The notes under the pieces are model-generated. The model saw nothing but the letters and a program-made list of their open reading frames with translations, ran no database searches and was not told the origin of the DNA. Position numbers and translations under genes: made by a program. A stretch of DNA of 64,000 nt from JBDSSS01 sp963764195 (GTDB lineage: Bacteria; Actinomycetota; Actinomycetes; Actinomycetales; Dermatophilaceae): positions 682,001 to 746,000 of the forward strand of contig CAVXRG010000010.1 in the NCBI GenBank assembly GCA_963764195.1. The letters are read 5' to 3'. Positions 43,093 through 52,267 of this stretch are shown one piece after another (within the stretch, counting starts at the first letter, position 1; every line of letters begins with the position of its first letter).

Positions 43093-43632
43093 GTGCCCCA
43101 GAAGCCCACCGTCACCCTGCGCCCGCGCACCGACGACGACCTCGACCTCCTCTTCGCCATCGCCGCCGACCTCGACACCTGGGAGGAGCGGAACCCGCAG
43201 GCGCCGAGACCCCTGACCAGGGAGCAGTTCGACGCCCGGCGGGCAGGCGCTGCTGACGACGACGGTCCCGGGGCCGCGGTCTCCCTCGTGGTCGACGTCG
43301 ACGGCATCGCTGTAGGTGGCGCGAGCCTCTTCGACCTCGACCTGCTCGCTCGTCACGCCGAGGCGGGAATCACTCTGGAACGGAACGCCCGGGGTCGCGG
43401 CATCGGGACGGCCGCGGTCATCCAGCTCGTCGAGTTCGGGTTCGTGCGCCACAACCTGCGCCGCATCCACCTACAGGCGATCTCGTCGAACATCGCCGCG
43501 ATCCGCGCCTACGAGAAGGCCGGCTTCGTCGTCGAGGGACGGCAGCGCGATCACGCCTGGGTCCGGGGCGCCTACGAGGACATCGTGCGCATGGGAATCC
43601 TGCGGTCGGACCCGCGGCCCGCCGTGAGCTGA
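43093..43632 (+). CDS. GNAT family N-acetyltransferase (RimJ/RimL-like)
   Basis: A 179-residue acetyltransferase with the acetyl-CoA loop RNARGRGIGTAAV (about 101-113) and the late motif IRAYEKAGFVVEGRQR, typical of the RimJ/RimL branch acting on protein N-termini or small amines. Substrate not predictable. GTG 43093 is chosen because the domain begins LRPRTDDDLDLL. Convergent with the next acetyltransferase (six-base gap). Confidence 0.85.
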   Translation: MPQKPTVTLRPRTDDDLDLLFAIAADLDTWEERNPQAPRPLTREQFDARRAGAADDDGPGAAVSLVVDVDGIAVGGASLFDLDLLARHAEAGITLERNARGRGIGTAAVIQLVEFGFVRHNLRRIHLQAISSNIAAIRAYEKAGFVVEGRQRDHAWVRGAYEDIVRMGILRSDPRPAVS

Positions 43633-43638
43633 CCCCGG

Positions 43639-44703
43639 TCAGTCAGCGGAGCGGGCGCCGTCGACGCGCCGAGCCATGGCCACGTCGTCGCGGTAGTCGT
43701 CCCCGCCGAGCCACAGCCCCCGCGGGACCCGGCCCACCTCGGTCCACCCCTCGCGGCCGTAGAACCCGCCGAGGCCGAGACCGTCGCGGTAGCTGAGCCG
43801 GAGCAGCTCGGCGGCGGGTAACTCCCGACGGGCGATGCCGACCATGCCCGCCAGCAGGATCCGGCCGAGGTTGCGGCCCTGCGCGCCCGGGTGGACCATC
43901 AGCCGCTGGAGGTCGGCGACGTGCGCGAGCGGGAAGCCGAGGTCGTGCTGCCAGAAGCCGAGGCCGCGCAGCGTCCCGTCGACGTCACGCAGCAGGCACG
44001 GAACGCTGCGGCCCTCGGCCACCCTTGCGAGGTGGAGGTCGAGGGCGGCCCGGACCTCGGCCCGTGAAGCGCCAGGCAGGAACCCGACCGACCCGCCGGC
44101 CTCGTTGACCGCGACCCACAGGTCGACGATCTCGTCGGTCACGACCCCGTCGAGGCCATCACCATCCGGCACCTCGACTCTCGGTGCCTCGAGCAGGGTC
44201 ATCGACCGCGGGGCTCCCGGCTCCGTCCGCTCACCGACGACCGTCAACCCGGCGGCCCGGGCCGTGGCGAGGGACGCGTCGTTGCCGTCGTCGACGACAG
44301 CCGTGACGGGCAGGTCGGGTCGGTGCTCGGCCGCCCAAACGACGCATGCCCGCGCGATCTCCCGCCCCAGCCCCTCCCCCAACCGGTGGTGCTCGAGCCG
44401 GTAGTAGAGGTTGAACAGCCGCCGGCCCTCGGCCTCCTGCGGACGCAGGCCCGCCCACCCGATGACCGCACCGGAGACGCGGTCGAGCACAGCGGCATAC
44501 CCGATGCCCTCGGTCTCCCAGCCTCCGACGTTCTCGGCGAGGCGCACGAGGCATTGCTCCGGCGACGGCCTGCTCTCCGGCGCGTGCGCGTAGGTGCGGG
44601 GGTCACCGTGGACGCGCGCGTAGTCATCCCGGTCCTCCGGGGTCGGCCGACGCAGGACGAGCCGGGGCGTCGTCAGCCACACCGGCCCCCGTGAGTCGAC
44701 CAC
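43639..44703 (-). CDS. Double GNAT domain acetyltransferase
   Basis: 354 residues made of two GNAT domains. The N-terminal one (about 8-170) is RimJ/RimL-like, with LTTPRLVLRRPTPEDRDDYA and LGEGLGREIARACV. The C-terminal one (about 185-345) has VHPGAQGRNLGRILLAGMV as its acetyl-CoA loop and FYGREGWTEVG near the end. It is either a fusion of two activities or one catalytic and one degenerate domain. The GTG start lies 11 bases after the hflX stop. Confidence 0.85.
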   Translation of the reverse strand: MVDSRGPVWLTTPRLVLRRPTPEDRDDYARVHGDPRTYAHAPESRPSPEQCLVRLAENVGGWETEGIGYAAVLDRVSGAVIGWAGLRPQEAEGRRLFNLYYRLEHHRLGEGLGREIARACVVWAAEHRPDLPVTAVVDDGNDASLATARAAGLTVVGERTEPGAPRSMTLLEAPRVEVPDGDGLDGVVTDEIVDLWVAVNEAGGSVGFLPGASRAEVRAALDLHLARVAEGRSVPCLLRDVDGTLRGLGFWQHDLGFPLAHVADLQRLMVHPGAQGRNLGRILLAGMVGIARRELPAAELLRLSYRDGLGLGGFYGREGWTEVGRVPRGLWLGGDDYRDDVAMARRVDGARSAD

Positions 44704-44713
44704 CCAGGGGCTC

Positions 44714-46225
44714 TCAGCCAGCGACGACGAAGTCGGCCAGGTCGGCCTCGATCGTCGGGGTCACCTTGGCCCGCAAGCGGGTTCCCTCGGCCACGTGCTC
44801 GCTGGCGAGCACCTCGCCGTCCTCGTGGATCCGGGAGATGAGGTCGCCGCGCTCGTAGGGGACGAGCACGTCCACCTCGATGTCGGGCTTGGGCAGCTCG
44901 GTGGCGATCAGCTCCCGCAGCGCACCGAGGCCCTCACCGGTGCGGGCCGACACGATGATGCAGTGCTTCTCGTGGCGTCGGAGCCGGTCGAGCACCTCGG
45001 GGTCGGCGAGGTCGGCCTTGTTGACGACGATGACCTCCTTGATCTGGTCACCACCGACCTCGGCCAGGACCTGGCGCACGGCCGTGATCTGGCCCTCCGG
45101 GTCGGGGTGCGACCCGTCGACGACGTGCAGCAGCAGGTCGGACTCGGCCACCTCCTCGAGCGTCGAACGGAAGGCCTCGATGAGCTCGGTCGGCAGCGCC
45201 CGGACGAACCCGACCGTGTCAGCGAGCGTGTAGAGGCGGCCGTCGTCGGTCTCGGCCCGACGCACGGTCGGGTCGAGGGTCGCGAAGAGCTGGTTCTCGA
45301 CGAGCACGCCGGCGCCGGTGAGGCGGTTGAGCAGCGAGGACTTGCCGGCGTTGGTGTAGCCAGCGATGGCGACGCTCGGCACGCCGTGCTGGTGCCGGCT
45401 CGACCGCTTGGTGTCGCGGTTGGTCTTCATGTCCTTGATCTCGCGCTTGAGCTTGGCCATCCGCGTGTTGATCCGGCGCCGGTCGAGCTCGATCTTCGTC
45501 TCACCCGGGCCACGCGAGCCCATCCCCTGGCCACCGGCCGCCTGGCCGCCGGCCTGACGCGACATCGAGTCACCCCAGCCGCGCAGGCGCGGCAGGAGAT
45601 ACTGCAGCTGGGCGAGCTCGACCTGGGCCTTGCCCTCCCGGCTCTTGGCGTGCTGGGCGAAGATGTCGAGGATGAGTGCGGTCCGGTCGATGACCTTCAC
45701 CTTGACGACGTCCTCGAGCGCGCGGCGCTGGCTCGGAGCCAGCTCGCTGTCGCAGATGACGGTGTCTGCTCCCTCCTCGACGACGATGTCGCGCAGCTCG
45801 ATGGCCTTGCCTTTGCCGAGGTAGGTCGCGGGGTCGGGCTTGTGCCGACGCTGGATGACGCCGTCGAGCACCGTCGAGCCGGCGGTCTCCGCCAGCGCGG
45901 CGAGCTCGCGCATCGAGTTCTCTGCGTCCTGCGCGGTGCCCTCGGTCCAGACCCCGGCCAGAACGACCCGCTCGAGCCGCAGCTGGCGGTACTCGACCTC
46001 GGTGACGTCCTCGAGCTCGGTGGAGAGCCCCGCGACGCGTCGCAGCGCGGCGCGCTCGTCGCGCTCGAGCTGGTCGCCGTCGTAGAGGGCGCGGCCCTGC
46101 TCGTCCGTGTCGGACCACCCGAGGTGCTCGAGGTCGTCGACCGCGAGCGCGTCAGCGCGGGTGGCAAAGAGGTTGGTGTGCTTCGGCGTGCCGTTGGCGG
46201 CGTCATTCGTGGTGTGGCTCGTCAT
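44714..46225 (-). CDS. hflX: GTPase HflX
   Basis: Ribosome-splitting GTPase active in heat and antibiotic stress. The 503-residue protein has the HflX N-terminal domain with KPDPATYLGKGKA, a Gly/Gln-rich linker (RQAGGQAAGGQGMGSRGPGE), then the G domain with G1 GYTNAGKSSL near 290, DTVGF and NKADL. ATG 46225 (MTSHTTNDAA) is preferred over an in-frame upstream start. It sits in the conserved run before dapF and miaA. Confidence 0.95.
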   Translation of the reverse strand: MTSHTTNDAANGTPKHTNLFATRADALAVDDLEHLGWSDTDEQGRALYDGDQLERDERAALRRVAGLSTELEDVTEVEYRQLRLERVVLAGVWTEGTAQDAENSMRELAALAETAGSTVLDGVIQRRHKPDPATYLGKGKAIELRDIVVEEGADTVICDSELAPSQRRALEDVVKVKVIDRTALILDIFAQHAKSREGKAQVELAQLQYLLPRLRGWGDSMSRQAGGQAAGGQGMGSRGPGETKIELDRRRINTRMAKLKREIKDMKTNRDTKRSSRHQHGVPSVAIAGYTNAGKSSLLNRLTGAGVLVENQLFATLDPTVRRAETDDGRLYTLADTVGFVRALPTELIEAFRSTLEEVAESDLLLHVVDGSHPDPEGQITAVRQVLAEVGGDQIKEVIVVNKADLADPEVLDRLRRHEKHCIIVSARTGEGLGALRELIATELPKPDIEVDVLVPYERGDLISRIHEDGEVLASEHVAEGTRLRAKVTPTIEADLADFVVAG

Positions 46226-46368
46226 GTTCTCCCTAGGGTCCCACTTCCTCAACGCCACGATCCACCGGTTTGTGCCCGCACGAGGTCCGTACCCACCCAG
46301 ACCGCCGTCCCCGCACCGTCCCCGCGCCGTCCCCCGGCATGCCCCGCCGCCCGCTACCGTGGGCGCCG

Positions 46369-46971
46369 ATGAGCGACCACTACTTCTCCGCGAGCCCGGC
46401 CTCGCCCGACGAGCGCCGGACGATCCGCGTCCGGCTCGAGGGCCGTGACCTCGACCTGACCACCGCCCGCGGGGTCTACTCCCCCGACCGCCTCGACCCG
46501 GGCACGGCCGTCCTGCTCCATGGAGCGCCCGACCCGAGCCCGACCGGAGAGCTGCTCGACCTCGGCTGCGGCTGGGGGCCGATCACGCTCACCCTGGCGC
46601 TGCGCTCGCCGGGCGCGCGGGTCTGGGGGGTCGACGTCAACGAGCGCTCCCTCGACCTCTCGCGACGCAATGCCGAGGCGGCGGGAGTCTCGAACGCCAC
46701 CTTCGTCCGCCCGGAGGACGTGCCGGACGGCCTCCGCTTCGACACGATCTGGAGCAACCCCCCGATCCACGTCGGCAAGGCGGCCCTGCACGAGCTGCTC
46801 GAGCGCTGGCTGCCGCGCCTCACCGACGACGGCGTGGCCCACCTCGTCGTCCAGAAGCACCTCGGCTCGGACTCCCTCCAGAAGTGGATCAACGCGCAGG
46901 ACTGGGGCCTGACCTGCACCCGCCTCTCCTCCGCCAGGGCCTTCCGGATCCTCGACGTCCGCCGCGGCTGA
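46369..46971 (+). CDS. RsmC-like class I methyltransferase
   Basis: A 200-residue SAM-dependent methyltransferase with motif I DLGCGWG (64-70) and the catalytic SNPPIH (129-134), typical of RsmC/RlmG enzymes that methylate N2 of guanine in rRNA. It is only the catalytic half; E. coli RsmC carries an additional inactive domain. The target is therefore uncertain. Divergent from hflX and convergent with dapF (13-base gap). Confidence 0.88.
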   Translation: MSDHYFSASPASPDERRTIRVRLEGRDLDLTTARGVYSPDRLDPGTAVLLHGAPDPSPTGELLDLGCGWGPITLTLALRSPGARVWGVDVNERSLDLSRRNAEAAGVSNATFVRPEDVPDGLRFDTIWSNPPIHVGKAALHELLERWLPRLTDDGVAHLVVQKHLGSDSLQKWINAQDWGLTCTRLSSARAFRILDVRRG

Positions 46972-46984
46972 CGGCTCGCTGCCC

Positions 46985-47836
46985 TCAGAGCGGGAAGTCG
47001 CCGTCGGCGACGAGCACCGCCGGACCCGCGAGCTCGACGTGCTGGCCGGGCAGCGGGGTAACCGTGAGGCGTCCTCCCGGGACGTCGACCGTCCACGGGG
47101 TCTCGTCCTCGATGCCGGACCAGAAGCGGGTGGCGAGGGCTGCCGCCGCCGCCCCCGTGCCGCACGAGCGAGTCTCCCCGACGCCGCGCTCGTGCACCCG
47201 CATCGCGATGTGCCCGGGACCGACGGCCCGGACGAACTCCACGTTGGATCCCTCGACGGCGGGCGGGTTGATCTCCGGCGCCTCGGTGAGGTCCATCCCC
47301 TCGAGGCTGATCCCCTCGGGCAGCATGACGACGGTGTGCGGGTTGCCGAGGTCGAGGGAGAGCCCGGGCACCGGCTTGCCGTGCCGCGACAGGACCATGA
47401 CGTCGAAGCCGTCCCGTCGGGCCCCCTCCTCGTCGGCGAGGCGCCACGGCCCGAGGTCGACCGCAAAGCCGTGCTCGGTGACCGTCACCCGCTTGAGCCC
47501 GGCCCGGGTCGCGACCGGCACGACGGACCCCGTGGCGAGGCCCTCGCGCAACAGGTAGGCCGCGAAGACCCGGCTGCCGTTGCCGCACATCTCCGCGAGC
47601 GAGCCGTCGGCGTTGCGGTAGTCCATGAACCACTCGGCGTCGCCGGCGAGGTCGCGCACCGCGTCGTCGGTCGCGTGCTGCGTGCGGACGACCCGGATCA
47701 CACCGTCGGCGCCGAGGCCGGCGTGCCGGTCGGTCATCCGCTGGATCTGGAACGGGGTGAGCTCGAGGGACCCCTCGAGGTCGGGGACGAGGACGAAGTC
47801 GTTCTCCGTGCCGTGGCCCTTGGTGAATCGCGTCAT
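46985..47836 (-). CDS. dapF: Diaminopimelate epimerase
   Basis: Converts LL- to meso-diaminopimelate for lysine and peptidoglycan. 283 residues with the two catalytic thiols Cys84 in MCGNGSR and the second near 223 in SCGTGAAAAA. ATG 47836 gives MTRFTKGHGTENDF, the standard N-terminus; another ATG three codons upstream is possible. In the conserved miaA-dapF-hflX order. Confidence 0.95.
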   Translation of the reverse strand: MTRFTKGHGTENDFVLVPDLEGSLELTPFQIQRMTDRHAGLGADGVIRVVRTQHATDDAVRDLAGDAEWFMDYRNADGSLAEMCGNGSRVFAAYLLREGLATGSVVPVATRAGLKRVTVTEHGFAVDLGPWRLADEEGARRDGFDVMVLSRHGKPVPGLSLDLGNPHTVVMLPEGISLEGMDLTEAPEINPPAVEGSNVEFVRAVGPGHIAMRVHERGVGETRSCGTGAAAAALATRFWSGIEDETPWTVDVPGGRLTVTPLPGQHVELAGPAVLVADGDFPL

Positions 47837-47864
47837 GACACCCATCCTCGCGTATGCCGCCGAG

Positions 47865-48833
47865 TCAGCCGCGCGCGCCCGTTCCCGTCGGTGCGGGCCG
47901 GCCGGGCGCCGCCCCGACGGCGGCGAGGGCCGTGTCGAGCAGGCGGGACCTCTCGGCGTCGTCGGTCGCGTCGAGCCAGCCGATCCGGGGGTCGGGCCGG
48001 AACCAGGACTCCTGTCGGCGCGCGTAGCGACGGGTCGCCGCCACCGTCTCGGCCACCGCCTCGTCGCGGGACAGCGCGCCCTCGAGCACGTCGATCGCCT
48101 GGCGGTAGCCGATGGCCCGGCTGGCGGTGACGCCTCCGCGCAGGCCGCGGGGCAGGAGGGTCTCGACCTCGGCGAGGAGGCCGTCCTCCCACATGCGGTC
48201 CACCCGGGCGGCGATCCGCTCGGCGAGCACGACGCGATCGACCCGCAACCCGAGCAGGACCGTCGGTTCGAGGAAGCGTCGGCTCGGCATCGTCGCGCTG
48301 AACGGGCGCCCCGTGAGCTGAACCACCTCGAGGGCCCGGACGACCCGGCGCACGTTGGCCGGCTGGATCCGGCGGGCGGCCTCCGGGTCGGCGGCTCGCA
48401 GACGGGCGAACAGCGCGGCGCCACCGAGGCGCTCGGCCTCGTCCTCCAGGTCTGCTCGCACCGCGGGGTCGGTCGGCGGGATCTCGAGGTGGTCGAGTGC
48501 GGCCCGGACGTAGAGGCCGGAGCCGCCGACGAGGACCGGCACGTGACCCCGACCCCGGATCGCGTCGAGGTCGGCCCGCGCCGCCGCCTGGTAGCGGGCG
48601 ATCGTCGCCTCCTCGGTCACGTCGAGGACGTCGAGCTCGTGGTGGCGGATGCCGCGTCGCTCGGCGACGGGCAGCTTTGCGGTGCCGATGTCCATCCCGC
48701 GGTAGAGCTGCATGGCGTCCGCGTTGACGATCTCCCCGCCGAGTCGCTCCGCGAGGTCGAGCGCGAGGTCCGACTTCCCGGTCGCCGTGGGACCGACGAC
48801 GGCAACGACAGGATGCCGGGGGTGGTCGGTCAC
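47865..48833 (-). CDS. miaA: tRNA dimethylallyltransferase MiaA
   Basis: Adds the isopentenyl group to A37 of tRNAs reading UNN codons; MiaB in this window completes ms2i6A. 322 residues with P-loop GPTATGKSDLA near 14 and VNADAMQLYRGMDIGTAKL. GTG 48833 overlaps the def stop by four bases (GTGA). Confidence 0.95.
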   Translation of the reverse strand: MTDHPRHPVVAVVGPTATGKSDLALDLAERLGGEIVNADAMQLYRGMDIGTAKLPVAERRGIRHHELDVLDVTEEATIARYQAAARADLDAIRGRGHVPVLVGGSGLYVRAALDHLEIPPTDPAVRADLEDEAERLGGAALFARLRAADPEAARRIQPANVRRVVRALEVVQLTGRPFSATMPSRRFLEPTVLLGLRVDRVVLAERIAARVDRMWEDGLLAEVETLLPRGLRGGVTASRAIGYRQAIDVLEGALSRDEAVAETVAATRRYARRQESWFRPDPRIGWLDATDDAERSRLLDTALAAVGAAPGRPAPTGTGARG

Positions 48834-49462
48834 CCGGCGAGCTCGCCCTCGTGGTTCTCGTGCTTCTCGTCGACCTCGTCGGCCGGGTCACCGTGGCCGA
48901 AGGGGTCCTCGTCGACGCCGGGCAGCCAGAATCCGCCCGGCTTGCCCCACCCGTTGCGCTTGACGGCCTTGCGGGCCTTCTTGCCCTGCCGCTCGTCGAG
49001 ACGGTCGACGTAGAGCGTGCCGTTGAGGTGGTCGTACTCGTGCTGCATGCACCGCGCGAACCAGCCGGTCGCGTCGAACTCGATGCGGTTGCCATCGAGA
49101 TCGAAGCCGATGACGTGGGCGCGGTCGGCCCGCTTCAGCGCAAAGGCCTCGCCGGGGACGGAGAGGCAGCCCTCGGTCTCCTCGTCGGGGTTGGGACGCT
49201 CCTGGGGGATCCGTGAGGTCGTCACCGTGGGGTTGAGCAGGTGCCCGCTCTCGGGGACCCCGTCGTCGTTGGCCATCTTCCAGACGAAGATTCGCAGGCC
49301 CACACCGACCTGGGTGGCCGCGAGCCCGACGCCGTTGGCGGCGTCGTTGGTCTCGACCATGTCGGTGACGAGGGCGCGGACGTCGTCATCGACCTCCGTC
49401 ACGAGGGCAGCGGCCCGGTGGAGAACGGGCTCACCGGTGATGACGATGGGACGGACAGCCAT
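48830..49462 (-). CDS. def: Peptide deformylase
   Basis: Removes the N-formyl group from nascent proteins. All three family motifs are intact: GVGLAATQ (44-51), EGCLS (97-101, Cys99 ligand) and HEYDH (141-145). The 210-residue length reflects a polar C-terminal tail of about 45 residues rich in Asp, Glu and His. ATG 49462. Coupled to miaA by overlap, an unusual partner for def. Confidence 0.95.
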   Translation of the reverse strand: MAVRPIVITGEPVLHRAAALVTEVDDDVRALVTDMVETNDAANGVGLAATQVGVGLRIFVWKMANDDGVPESGHLLNPTVTTSRIPQERPNPDEETEGCLSVPGEAFALKRADRAHVIGFDLDGNRIEFDATGWFARCMQHEYDHLNGTLYVDRLDERQGKKARKAVKRNGWGKPGGFWLPGVDEDPFGHGDPADEVDEKHENHEGELAG

Positions 49463-49579
49463 GTCCCAAGTCAAGCACGTCCGACCGCCGTCGACCGATT
49501 CGTGCCGCGTCAGCAGCCACATCCGGCGCGGGATGTGCATGGATGGGGGGGACGCAACCGATCTCGGGAGGAACCAGAC

Positions 49580-49807
49580 ATGGGCAACTTCGACGGACTG
49601 AGCGACATGGCCCGCAACCTCGCACACGACCACCAGGAGAAGCGTCCCCGGAAGGAGCCCGACGTCGTACAGCTGCCGGGCCACCTCGACTCGACGAGCG
49701 TCGAGAAACCGTTGGCGACCGAGGAGACGGCGGGCGAGGGCGAGCGGACCGATGCCGACGACACCCCGGCACCGGGGCCCGGCCGCCCTGCGAGCGGGCC
49801 GGAGTAG
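49580..49807 (+). CDS. Small hypothetical protein (75 residues)
   Basis: ATG 49580 follows GGGAGGA at ideal spacing, strong evidence for translation. The product starts MGNFDGLSDMARNLAHDHQE, an amphipathic helix, then is polar and acidic with a Pro/Gly tail. No family recognised. Divergent from def and convergent with miaB, four bases apart. Confidence 0.65.
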   Translation: MGNFDGLSDMARNLAHDHQEKRPRKEPDVVQLPGHLDSTSVEKPLATEETAGEGERTDADDTPAPGPGRPASGPE

Positions 49808-49811
49808 GGGC

Positions 49812-51353
49812 TCAGGGCGTCGCGCAGGCGGGAGCGGCGGCAGCCGCCGGGGCGCTCGGCCGCCCGAGGGACGGCATACCGAGGCTGACCGCCGGCTTGC
49901 CCGACCCGCTGGGGAGGTCCTGGAGGGCAGCCCACGCGTCGCCACCCGGGGTGCGGCGCACGGCATACCGGCCGCCGTCGAGCCCGGAGTCGGCGACGAG
50001 GTGGTGCGGGGCGCCGTAGGTGACATCAACGGTGACCGCGTCGCCGGGACGGGGCGCCTCGCCCCCGTCTGGGACGGCGAAGTGGACGAGGCGGTTGTCC
50101 CGGGCCCGACCCGAGAGTCGCTTGGTCTCCGAGTCCTTGCGGCCCTCCGACGGTGCGACGAGCACCTCCACCTCGTGGCCCTCCAGAGCGCGGTTCTCGG
50201 CCCAGCTGACCTCCTCCTGGACGGCGATGAGCCGCTCGAAGCGCTCCTGCACGACCGCCTTCGGAATTTGGCCCGGCATCGTCGCAGCCGGCGTGCCGGG
50301 ACGGATCGAGTACTGGAAGGTGAAGGCGCTGGAGAAGCGGGCCCGGCGAACGACCTCGAGCGTGCCCTGGAAGTCCTCCTCGGTCTCCCCCGGGAAGCCG
50401 ACGATGATGTCGGTCGTGATCGCCGCCTCCGGGATGTGCTCGCGCACTGAGTCGATGATCCGGAGGAACTTCGAGCTGCGGTAGGAGCGGCGCATCGCCT
50501 TGAGCACCGCATCGGAGCCGGACTGGAGCGGCATGTGCAGGCTCGGCATGACGTTGGGCGTCTCGGCCATCGCGACGATGACGTCCTCGGTGAAGGCCGC
50601 CGGGTGCGGGCTGGTGAAGCGGACCCGCTCGAGCCCGTCGATCTCGCCGCACGCACGCAGCAGCTTGCCGAAGGCGAGCCGGTCACCGAACTCGACCCCG
50701 TAGGTGTTGACGTTCTGGCCGAGCAGGGTCACCTCGACGACGCCCTGCGCCACGAGGGCCTCGATCTCGGCGAGGATCTCGCCGGGACGGCGGTCCTGCT
50801 CCTTGCCGCGCAGGCTCGGCACGATGCAGAAGGTGCACGTGTTGTTGCAGCCGACCGAGATCGAGACCCAACCGCTGTAGGCCGAGTCCCGCCGGGTGGG
50901 CAGGGTCGACGGGAAGACCTCGAGGCTCTCGAGGATCTCGACCTCCGCGCGGCGGTTGTGCGCCGCCCGGTCGAGCAGAGCCGGGAGCGAGCCGATGTTG
51001 TGGGTGCCGAAGACGACGTCGACCCACGGCGCCCGCTCGACGATGAGGCCGCGGTCCTTCTGCGCCATGCAGCCACCCACCGCGATCTGCATGTCCGGGT
51101 TCTTCAGCTTCGCCGCCCGCAGCTGGCCGAGGTTGCCGTAGAGCTTGTTGTCGGCGTTCTCGCGCACGGCGCAGGTATTGAAGACGACGACGTCGGCGAC
51201 GTCGGGCCGGTCCCCGGCGGGCAGGCTCGCGAGGTCGGCGTAGCCGGCCGTCTCGAGCAGCCCGGAGAGGCGCTCGCTGTCGTGGACGTTCATCTGGCAG
51301 CCGTGGGTGCGGACGTCGTAGGTCTTCTGGCTGCTGGGGGTCTGTGTGGTCAT
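49812..51353 (-). CDS. miaB: tRNA-2-methylthio-N6-dimethylallyladenosine synthase MiaB
   Basis: Radical SAM methylthiotransferase acting on i6A37 made by MiaA. The auxiliary cluster uses Cys19, Cys61 and Cys95; the radical SAM cluster uses CNNTCTFC (Cys169, Cys173, Cys176). A TRAM domain lies near 395-460, and the 513-residue protein has an Ala/Pro-rich tail. ATG 51353. The same window carries the paralogue rimO. Confidence 0.96.
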   Translation of the reverse strand: MTTQTPSSQKTYDVRTHGCQMNVHDSERLSGLLETAGYADLASLPAGDRPDVADVVVFNTCAVRENADNKLYGNLGQLRAAKLKNPDMQIAVGGCMAQKDRGLIVERAPWVDVVFGTHNIGSLPALLDRAAHNRRAEVEILESLEVFPSTLPTRRDSAYSGWVSISVGCNNTCTFCIVPSLRGKEQDRRPGEILAEIEALVAQGVVEVTLLGQNVNTYGVEFGDRLAFGKLLRACGEIDGLERVRFTSPHPAAFTEDVIVAMAETPNVMPSLHMPLQSGSDAVLKAMRRSYRSSKFLRIIDSVREHIPEAAITTDIIVGFPGETEEDFQGTLEVVRRARFSSAFTFQYSIRPGTPAATMPGQIPKAVVQERFERLIAVQEEVSWAENRALEGHEVEVLVAPSEGRKDSETKRLSGRARDNRLVHFAVPDGGEAPRPGDAVTVDVTYGAPHHLVADSGLDGGRYAVRRTPGGDAWAALQDLPSGSGKPAVSLGMPSLGRPSAPAAAAAPACATP

Positions 51354-51474
51354 GGCACGGTCTAGGTTACGGCGTCGCTCGCAGCGAGCGCGCCGGGCGA
51401 TCCTTCGGGGCGGACGAGCACCGTGGGATGCCGCGCGGAATAGGGGTGTCTTCCGCGGCGTTGACCCCTCCGAT

Positions 51475-51522
51475 TGACAACTCGCCGCGGAGTGGTCCAT
51501 CCTAATAATTGAAAGTTCAATT
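51475..51522 (+). promoter_or_regulatory. yceI promoter with MarR-type palindrome
   Basis: TTGACA at 51475-51480 matches a -35 box; a weak -10 (CATCCT) sits 17 bases on. Immediately downstream, AATTGAA-AG-TTCAATT (51507-51522) is a perfect inverted repeat over the likely transcription start. TTGAA/TTCAA dyads of this kind are common MarR-family operators. The AT-rich island stands out in this GC-rich DNA. Confidence 0.6.
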
Positions 51523-51542
51523 TTCTAGACGAAGGAATCATC

Positions 51543-52157
51543 ATGGGTCTGTTCGACCGCTCGAAGAAGGAATCCACCCCCGAGGTCGCCGAGGCCGCGT
51601 CGGTCGCCGTGCAGGACATCTCCGGCGACTACGTCATCGACCCGAGCCACAGCGCGATCAGCTTCACCGCCCGTCACGCCATGGTCACCAAGGTCCGCGG
51701 CAACTTCGGCACCTACGAGGGCACGGCGCACGTCGACGCGAGCAACCCGGCGGCCTCGTCGGTCACCGTCACCATCCAGACGGCCAGCGTCACGACCGGC
51801 AACGAGCAGCGCGACGGCCACCTCAAGACCCCCGACTTCTTCGACATCGAGAACTACCCCGAGGCGACGTTCGTCTCGACCTCCGTCGAGCGCGACGGCA
51901 CCGACTGGGAGATCACCGGTGACCTCACCATCAACGGCGTGACCAAGTCGGTCACCATCCCGTTCGAGGAGACTGGCTCGGCGAGGGACCCCTTCGGCAA
52001 CACCCGCGTCGGCTTCGAGGGAGCGACGACGATCGACCGCACGGAGTGGAACCTCAGCTTCAACGCCGCGCTCGAGACCGGCGGCGTCCTCGTCAGCGAG
52101 AAGGTCAAGCTCGAGTTCGACATCTCCGCCATTGCGCAGGTCCCCGCCGAGGCCTGA
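51543..52157 (+). CDS. YceI family protein
   Basis: A 204-residue lipocalin-like beta-barrel protein thought to bind isoprenoid or similar hydrophobic molecules. Motifs include DPSHSAISFTARHAMV, LKTPDFFDIENYPEATF and LTINGVTKSV. It lacks a signal peptide, unlike E. coli YceI, and has a 28-residue charged N-terminus, so a cytoplasmic location is inferred. GAAGGA precedes ATG 51543. It is likely controlled by the dyad at 51507-51522. Confidence 0.93.
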   Translation: MGLFDRSKKESTPEVAEAASVAVQDISGDYVIDPSHSAISFTARHAMVTKVRGNFGTYEGTAHVDASNPAASSVTVTIQTASVTTGNEQRDGHLKTPDFFDIENYPEATFVSTSVERDGTDWEITGDLTINGVTKSVTIPFEETGSARDPFGNTRVGFEGATTIDRTEWNLSFNAALETGGVLVSEKVKLEFDISAIAQVPAEA

Positions 52158-52208
52158 GTCCTCGCCGCGCGGCGCCGCACGGCGCCGGATGAACCACAGA
52201 GCACGGCA

Positions 52209-52237
52209 CCGAGGGGGACCGGACCGGTCCCCCTCGG
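52209..52237. terminator. Bidirectional terminator between yceI and recX
   Basis: CCGAGGGGGACCG and CGGTCCCCCTCGG form a perfect 13-bp stem with a GAC loop. It is placed between the convergent yceI and recX stops, so it can end both transcripts. No T-run follows. Confidence 0.85.
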
Positions 52238-52267
52238 CGCTGTCCCGGCTCACTTCGTCACCGGCCG

